64,000 nt of DNA from Treponema bryantii. GTDB taxonomy: Bacteria; Spirochaetota; Spirochaetia; Treponematales; Treponemataceae. Both the position numbers and the translations under genes were made by a program. Shown one piece after another: positions 60,133 to 64,000 of the stretch. Within the stretch, counting starts at the first letter, position 1, and every line of letters starts with the position of its first letter. Where the stretch lies: positions 50,546-114,545 of the forward strand of contig NZ_FORI01000010.1 in the NCBI RefSeq assembly GCF_900113965.1, given 5' to 3'. A model generated the notes under the pieces. The model was not told the origin of the DNA and searched no databases. It worked only from the letters and a program-made list of their open reading frames with translations.

Positions 60133-60151
60133 ATTAAACAGGAGGTCTATA

Positions 60152-61258
60152 ATGAAAAAAGCGTTTCACTTTTTTTTCTTTATGACCTCCTTTTTTATTT
60201 TAATTTTCACTTCCTGTTCTTCTGTAAAAAAGCGCACCTGGAACGACGAAGTAATCATTGATAAAAAATACTGTGATTTTGCGGAACGTGCCGACTCCTA
60301 TTTGAACGAAGCTGGTTTTCAGGGCGCGGTGCTCGTGGGCCGAGGGGACAAGGTTGTATTTGCAAAGGGGTACGGTTTTTGCGATGAAAAGGCGGCGGCC
60401 CCCGAGCTGGTGCCGATAGGCATTAACAGCACGTTTGAGGCCGGGTCTATAACCAAGCAGATGACGGCCGCTGCGGTGATGCAGCTGGTGGAAAAGAAAA
60501 AGCTGGCGGTGGACGACAAAGTTTCAAAGTTTTTCCCAGACTTCGAAGCCGGTGACAAAATTACAATTGAAATGCTTTTGAATATGCGCTCGGGCCTCAC
60601 CGACCATATCAATTCTGCAGACGAGTTCTTCCCGAAAAATATTTACCGCCACATTGAATTAAATCAGATGGCTTGCAAGCCGGTGGATGAAAATCTTGTT
60701 CTTACATATCTGAATGAAGCACCGCTTCTTGCCGAGCCGGACAGTACATATTTTTACTGCAACACAAATTATTATCTTCTTGCCTGCATAATAGAGCAGG
60801 TGAGTGGAATGCCATACAGCGAATATATACGGAAAAATATTTTTAGCCGCTGTGGAATGAATCATTCAAATCTGGAATTCCAGAATACTGACACCCGCGG
60901 TTATGATTATAAAAGCCGCTATTACAGCATTCCTTCATCTCTTGCAATTGGCTGTGGTGATGTAAATTCAAATGTTACAGACCTGTTCAAATGGAATGTT
61001 CTTTTTACCAGTGGCAAAGTTGTGAAGAAAAAGACCTTCCAGAAAATGGTAGATTCAGAATCGTATGGCTATGGAGTTTACTGCCACGACGATTCAATTT
61101 TCCACACCGGCATTACCAATGTTTTCAATTCGTACGACGGATATTATTTTGATGATAAGCTTTCGATTATTGTATTATGCAATTGTCCTGTAGCAAAGAT
61201 AAACGCAACTTCAGTTGCAAGAAATCTTTATAAACTTTATGGTGACAATAATAACTAA
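60152..61258 (+). CDS. Serine hydrolase of the beta-lactamase/PBP-like (class C) family, lipoprotein
   Basis: The 368-residue protein starts at ATG 60152 with AGGAGG seven bases upstream; the longer frame begins in an R2 repeat. Residues 1-22 are a lipoprotein signal with lipobox FTSC. Active-site motifs: Ser99-x2-Lys102 in EAGSITKQMTAAAVM, Tyr202-x-Asn204 in FYCNTNYYLL and HTG near the C-terminus. Such proteins are peptidases or esterases as often as beta-lactamases. Codons about 55-135 are markedly more GC-rich than the rest. A 16-bp palindrome covers the stop codon. Confidence 0.9.
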   Translation: MKKAFHFFFFMTSFFILIFTSCSSVKKRTWNDEVIIDKKYCDFAERADSYLNEAGFQGAVLVGRGDKVVFAKGYGFCDEKAAAPELVPIGINSTFEAGSITKQMTAAAVMQLVEKKKLAVDDKVSKFFPDFEAGDKITIEMLLNMRSGLTDHINSADEFFPKNIYRHIELNQMACKPVDENLVLTYLNEAPLLAEPDSTYFYCNTNYYLLACIIEQVSGMPYSEYIRKNIFSRCGMNHSNLEFQNTDTRGYDYKSRYYSIPSSLAIGCGDVNSNVTDLFKWNVLFTSGKVVKKKTFQKMVDSESYGYGVYCHDDSIFHTGITNVFNSYDGYYFDDKLSIIVLCNCPVAKINATSVARNLYKLYGDNNN

Positions 61259-61267
61259 CGTTAGTTA
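61252..61267. repeat. 16-bp perfect palindrome over the serine hydrolase stop
   Basis: TAACTAACGTTAGTTA reads the same on both strands. It lies between the serine hydrolase stop codon and the yesL-like ribosome binding site. CGTTAGTTAGTT recurs at about 20599 inside the HD gene, so it may be chance or a protein-binding site. Confidence 0.55.
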
Positions 61268-61283
61268 GTAAAGGTGAGTCAAT

Positions 61284-61925
61284 ATGGATTTAATAAAAAA
61301 GTTTTTAAGCCTCTTATGGTTAAATATTCTCTGGTTAGTATGTTGTATTCCGGTCATTACCGCCGGTGCTTCTACCTGTGCTGCCTTTGCCGTAACTCTC
61401 CGCTTTGCCGATGAGGATGAAGAAGTTTCAACTTTTAGAGGTATTGCAGGTCGCTTTTTTAAGGCGTTCCGTCAGGACTTGCTTCAGGGGTTTCTGTTAG
61501 AGGTAGTAACTCTTGCTGGGTTAGCTCTTGGAGTTTTCCTTTCTTATCTTGCCTGGGACTCAGGTTTAAGTCTTGTTAAGATTGCGCTTCTTGTTGTGTA
61601 TTTCCTTGTTGTGTTTGTAGTGCTTTTTTATGCGTATCCACTGGTTGCACGTTACACAAATAGTTTTGTAAATACACTCAGAAACTCGGTAGCACTGTTT
61701 GCGCAGTACCCGAATAAGAGCATAAAAACATTAGGCGTTGTTCTTGTAGAACTCGTAGTGCTTGCGGTGTCGTTTAAGATTTATTTTACCGGCCTTATAA
61801 TCTTACCGTCAGTAATTTTCTACACTATCAGCCGCCCTGCAAAAGATATTTTTGTGAGAATGGAAAATCCTGCTCGGGCGGAAAGTGAAGAGCTCTCTGA
61901 AGAGAACACAGAAGAAACTGATTAA
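61284..61925 (+). CDS. YesL-family (DUF624) membrane protein
   Basis: The 213-residue protein has five to six membrane segments and the DUF624 pattern (NILWLVCCIPVITAGASTCAAFAVTLRFA near the N-terminus, FRGIAGRFFKAFRQDLLQGFLLEVV). The C-terminus is acidic. Related proteins sit near carbohydrate ABC transporters in Firmicutes; function unknown. AGGTGAG is upstream of ATG 61284. It is 26 bases after the serine hydrolase. Confidence 0.88.
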   Translation: MDLIKKFLSLLWLNILWLVCCIPVITAGASTCAAFAVTLRFADEDEEVSTFRGIAGRFFKAFRQDLLQGFLLEVVTLAGLALGVFLSYLAWDSGLSLVKIALLVVYFLVVFVVLFYAYPLVARYTNSFVNTLRNSVALFAQYPNKSIKTLGVVLVELVVLAVSFKIYFTGLIILPSVIFYTISRPAKDIFVRMENPARAESEELSEENTEETD

Positions 61926-61957
61926 TTAAATGGCACTTTTAATTATGAATTTTGTAC

Positions 61958-62003
61958 ATTGGGCCTACTAAAACATGGAAAATGTTGTTTTAGTAGGCCC
62001 AAT
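61958..62003. repeat. Hairpin H1 of the array
   Basis: ATTGGGCCTACTAAAACA pairs with TGTTTTAGTAGGCCCAAT (18 bp) around a ten-base loop, followed by TTTTG; also suited to terminate yesL. Confidence 0.9.
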
Positions 62004-62025
62004 TTTTGTGTAAAAAATATGTGCG

Positions 62026-62060
62026 GCCTGCTAAATCATAAATAATCAAATTTTGCAGGC
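62026..62060. repeat. Hairpin H2 of the array
   Basis: GCCTGCTAAAT pairs with ATTTTGCAGGC (one T-T mismatch). Confidence 0.8.
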
Positions 62061-62118
62061 TCAAAAGAGAGGATTTAAGCGATAAAGGGCATAATTTATT
62101 TGTTTTTGGATCAATTTG

Positions 62119-62155
62119 GGCCTGCTAAAATAATTAAATTGTAATTTTGTAGGCC
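62119..62155. repeat. Hairpin H3 of the array
   Basis: GGCCTGCTAAAA pairs with ATTTTGTAGGCC (G-U and one T-T mismatch). Its centre is 157 bases from H1. Confidence 0.8.
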
Positions 62156-62182
62156 TCACTTGTATTTGGAGCCAGCTTGGAA

Positions 62183-62217
62183 GCCTACTAAATTGATAAA
62201 ATTGAAATTTAGCAGGC
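62183..62217. repeat. Hairpin H4 of the array
   Basis: GCCTACTAAATT pairs with AATTTAGCAGGC (one A-C mismatch). Its centre is 157 bases from H2. Confidence 0.8.
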
Positions 62218-62261
62218 CAAAAACCTGGATAAGCCAATATTATAGTTCACCAGGGGGCGTT

Positions 62262-62281
62262 ACGGGGGTGGAACCCCCGTA
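62262..62281. repeat. G-rich hairpin
   Basis: ACGGGGGT-GGA-ACCCCCGT, flanked by CAGGGGGCG and AGGGGGTAGCGG. The G-tracts could also form a quadruplex; origin unknown. Confidence 0.6.
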
Positions 62282-62310
62282 TAGGGGGTAGCGGACAAGA
62301 CCGGAGCGAA

Positions 62311-62337
62311 CGGTGGTTGAGCTTGTCGAAACTACCG
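62311..62337 (+). repeat. R1 repeat, short form
   Basis: CGGTGGTTGAGCTTGTCG followed by AAACTACCG. Confidence 0.85.
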
Positions 62338-62359
62338 TGAGTGAGGACTTGGGAGCGCA

Positions 62360-62382
62360 GGGGGCTTCCCCCTCCTTTTTTT
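62360..62382 (+). terminator. Rho-independent terminator upstream of the AICAR transformylase gene
   Basis: GGGGG-CTT-CCCCC followed by TCCTTTTTTT. It isolates the next gene from upstream transcription. Confidence 0.85.
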
Positions 62383-62385
62383 GAT

Positions 62386-62414
62386 TTGAATTTTTACCCG
62401 ATTTATTCTATTAT
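62386..62414 (+). promoter_or_regulatory. Promoter of the AICAR transformylase gene
   Basis: TTGAAT (62386-62391), 17 bases, TATTAT (62409-62414), six bases before ATG 62421, which has no Shine-Dalgarno. Confidence 0.7.
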
Positions 62415-62420
62415 GACGCT

Positions 62421-63596
62421 ATGAAAGAACTTGAATTGAAATACGGATGTAATCCGAATCAGAAACCTGCAAGGGTTTACATGGAAAGCGGCGATCTTCC
62501 TATCACTGTTGTAAACGGAAGACCTGGATACATCAACCTGCTGGATGCTCTCAACGGCTGGCAGCTTGTTAAGGAATTGAAGGAGGCTACCGGGCTTCCT
62601 GCAGCAACAAGCTTTAAACACGTTTCACCTGCCGGTGCTGCTGTTGGACTTCCACTTTCAGATACACTTAAGCAGATTTATTTTACTGACAATGTTGAAC
62701 TTACTCCGCTTGCCTGTGCTTATGCCCGCGCTCGTGGTGCAGACCGCATGAGCTCTTTCGGCGATTTTATTTCTTTGAGCGACGAGTGTGATGAAGCTAC
62801 AGCTCTTCTTATCAAGAAGGAAGTTTCTGATGGTATTATCGCACCTGGATATTCTGAAAAGGCTCTTGAGATTCTTAAGGCTAAGAAAAACGGTAACTAC
62901 TGTGTAATTCAGATTGACCCTAATTACGTTCCAGCTGATCTTGAACGCAAACAGGTTTTCGGTGTTACTTTTGAACAGGGACACAACTTCCTTAAGATTG
63001 ATGAAAAATCAGCTCTTTCAAACATCGTAACTAAGAACAAGAACCTTAGCGAAGAAGACAAACGCAATCTTGTAATTTCTCTTATCGTTCTTAAATATAC
63101 CCAGTCTAACTCAGTTTGTTTTGTAAAAGACGGACAGGCAATTGGTATAGGGGCTGGACAGCAGAGCCGCGTACACTGTACTCGTCTTGCTGGTCAGAAA
63201 GCTGATAACTGGTGGCTGCGTCAGTCTCCAAAGGTACTCGGACTTCAGTTCGTTGACGGAATTAAACGCGCAGACCGCGACAACACAATCGACGTTTACA
63301 TTGGTGAAGAATATATGGATGTTCTCGCAGAAGGTAAATGGCAGAACTTCTTTAAGGTAAAGCCAGAAGTTTTCACTCGTGAAGAAAAAGCTGAATGGAT
63401 TGCAAAGAATACAAACGTTGCTGTTGGTTCTGATGCCTTCTTCCCATTCGGAGACAACATTGAACGTGCACGTAAGTCTGGCGTAACTTGTGTTGTTCAG
63501 CCGGGCGGAAGTGTTCGCGATGACCTTGTAATCAAGGCTGCAGATGACTACAACATGGTAATGGCATTCAACGGAATCCGTTTGTTCCACCATTAA
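62421..63596 (+). CDS. Phosphoribosylaminoimidazolecarboxamide formyltransferase (stand-alone AICAR transformylase)
   Basis: This 391-residue enzyme transfers formyl from 10-formyl-THF to AICAR. It corresponds to the C-terminal transformylase half of PurH: LELKYGCNPNQKPARVY at the N-terminus, ATSFKHVSPAGAAVG (the catalytic Lys-His), YTQSNSVCFVKDGQAIGIGAGQQSRVHC and FFPFGDNIERA with VVQPGGSVRDD. The MGS-like IMP cyclohydrolase domain is absent. The PurO-like gene at 59312 supplies that step. Its transcript is probably leaderless. Confidence 0.94.
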   Translation: MKELELKYGCNPNQKPARVYMESGDLPITVVNGRPGYINLLDALNGWQLVKELKEATGLPAATSFKHVSPAGAAVGLPLSDTLKQIYFTDNVELTPLACAYARARGADRMSSFGDFISLSDECDEATALLIKKEVSDGIIAPGYSEKALEILKAKKNGNYCVIQIDPNYVPADLERKQVFGVTFEQGHNFLKIDEKSALSNIVTKNKNLSEEDKRNLVISLIVLKYTQSNSVCFVKDGQAIGIGAGQQSRVHCTRLAGQKADNWWLRQSPKVLGLQFVDGIKRADRDNTIDVYIGEEYMDVLAEGKWQNFFKVKPEVFTREEKAEWIAKNTNVAVGSDAFFPFGDNIERARKSGVTCVVQPGGSVRDDLVIKAADDYNMVMAFNGIRLFHH

Positions 63597-63597
63597 T

Positions 63598-63649
63598 AGA
63601 TTGTCGGGTCAAGCCCGACAATGACATTACTGTCATTCCCGGGCTTTGA
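63598..63649. repeat. R2-like repeat adjacent to the IS end
   Basis: AGATTGTCGGGTCAAGCCCG, ACAATGACA, then TGTCATTCCCGGGC. It lies between the AICAR transformylase stop and the insertion sequence. Confidence 0.8.
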
Positions 63650-63650
63650 A

Positions 63651-64000
63651 GTGCACCCCAATTATTGGACACTTTAACTAGGCTGATTTTAAGGACTGAT
63701 TCCTGAATTGTAAAGGGGTCAGTCCTTTTAATTTAACCTTAATTCTTTTTTCGTTGTACCAAGACAAATATTCAACTAATTCTTTTTTGAAATGTTCAAC
63801 GGATTCAAACTTTTGTAAATATAAAAGTTCGGATTTCAGCAATCCAAAGAAATTCTCCATTACCGAATTATCAAGACAGTTGCCTTTTCGCGACATGCTT
63901 TGCCTGATTCCTTTTTCTTTCAGTCGCCTCTGATAATCATACATCTGATACTGCCAGCCCTGATCAGAATGAAGAATCAGATTTGTTCCATCCGGAATCT
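63651..64000 (-). mobile_element. IS3-family insertion sequence, 3' end (truncated by window)
   Basis: A likely terminal inverted repeat, TGTCCAATAATTGGGGTGCA on the minus strand (63654-63673), ends near the R2-like repeat, and the transposase C-terminus follows inward. The other end is beyond the window, so target duplications cannot be checked. Confidence 0.8.
63678..64000 (-). CDS. IS3-family (IS150-type) transposase OrfB, C-terminal part
   Basis: The frame is open to the window edge, so the N-terminus is missing. The visible ~107 residues have the end of the DDE integrase core: [18 protein letters not shown] (second Asp of DDE), [21 protein letters not shown] (third acidic residue in VMENFF) and the C-terminal [23 protein letters not shown], typical of rve transposases. 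The terminal TAG is at 63678. No frameshift is seen in the visible part, so it could be active. Confidence 0.92.
   Translation of the reverse strand, partial: IPDGTNLILHSDQGWQYQMYDYQRRLKEKGIRQSMSRKGNCLDNSVMENFFGLLKSELLYLQKFESVEHFKKELVEYLSWYNEKRIKVKLKGLTPLQFRNQSLKSA

Larger units (their letters stand above)
61926..62420. other. Hairpin-rich intergenic region
   Basis: The 495-base gap holds a four-hairpin array (61958-62218), a G-rich hairpin (62262-62281), an R1 repeat (62311-62337), a terminator (62360-62382) and the promoter of the next gene. No coding frame is credible. Confidence 0.8.

Noticed and set aside
61958..62217. CRISPR array or integron attC array
   Set aside because: The units are inverted repeats, not direct repeats with unique spacers, and lack GTTRRRY/RYYYAAC core sites and cas or integrase genes.
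1..64000. tRNA and rRNA genes
   Set aside because: I scanned the gaps for T-loop and acceptor patterns and saw none; a covariance search would be more reliable.

Overview
This window looks like the chromosome of an anaerobic, fibre-degrading Treponema-type spirochaete. The evidence is an archaeal-type phenylalanyl-tRNA synthetase alpha subunit, an NfnAB-type ferredoxin/NADPH transhydrogenase, a lipoprotein GH10 xylanase, a MetH-reactivation-domain protein, a rhomboid/GGDEF/RicT/bactofilin gene set, lipoproteins and an outer-membrane beta-barrel. I could not run a search, so genus-level placement is inference. No rRNA, tRNA or CRISPR was seen.

Layout. 1-7.8 kb: 3' part of a giant Ig-like repeat surface protein. 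7.9-13.4 kb: accessory island with two Rpn-family nuclease paralogues under a duplicated 39-bp promoter box, a membrane-anchored solute-binding-like protein, a reversed-order PIN/Phd toxin-antitoxin pair, an ORF6N/phospholipase-D-like gene with three related palindromes, and an RNase III remnant. 13.5-16.4 kb: phosphohexomutase, MetH-activation protein, pyrE. 16.4-20.1 kb: BtuF/BtuC/BtuD-like importer and a membrane protein. 20.1-24.6 kb (minus): metK, nth, mscS, an HD hydrolase and a CRM RNA-binding protein. 24.6-31.4 kb: CBM48-like protein, MgtC, SDR-like protein, dicarboxylate symporter, unknown gene, tex. 31.6-36.9 kb: lipoprotein, beta-barrel, nfnAB. 37-46 kb: KilA-N, GerMN protein, secreted protein, proS, methyltransferase-like gene and a ricT-yaaR-bactofilin-M23 morphogenesis operon. 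46-54 kb: tatD-dusB, a five-gene signalling/secretion run, pheS. 54-61.9 kb: TetR, RNA methyltransferase, lipoprotein plus xylanase, acyltransferase, PurO-like IMP cyclohydrolase, serine hydrolase, YesL. 61.9-64 kb: hairpin array, stand-alone AICAR transformylase, truncated IS3-family element.

How genes work together. AICAR transformylase and PurO-like IMP cyclohydrolase are encoded about 2.4 kb apart as single-domain proteins, replacing bifunctional PurH for the last two purine steps. NfnAB balances NADH, NADPH and ferredoxin. Bactofilin, M23 endopeptidase, YaaR and RicT form one minus-strand operon. The xylanase is followed in its operon by a lipoprotein whose start codon lies at a 15-bp inverted repeat.

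The most unusual features are non-coding. Three families of small palindromic repeats (called R1, R2, R3 here) pepper the window; they sit inside coding frames, abut TAG stop codons and in one case appear to supply a start codon. Two ~170-bp cruciform elements share a conserved core but have different, self-complementary arms. Four related hairpins occur as two imperfect two-hairpin units between yesL and the AICAR transformylase gene. About ten genes have a sigma70 -10 box 6-10 bases before an ATG without a Shine-Dalgarno sequence, which suggests leaderless mRNAs. metK and a divergent gene share a palindromic promoter, and metK is preceded by a 24-codon leader ORF.
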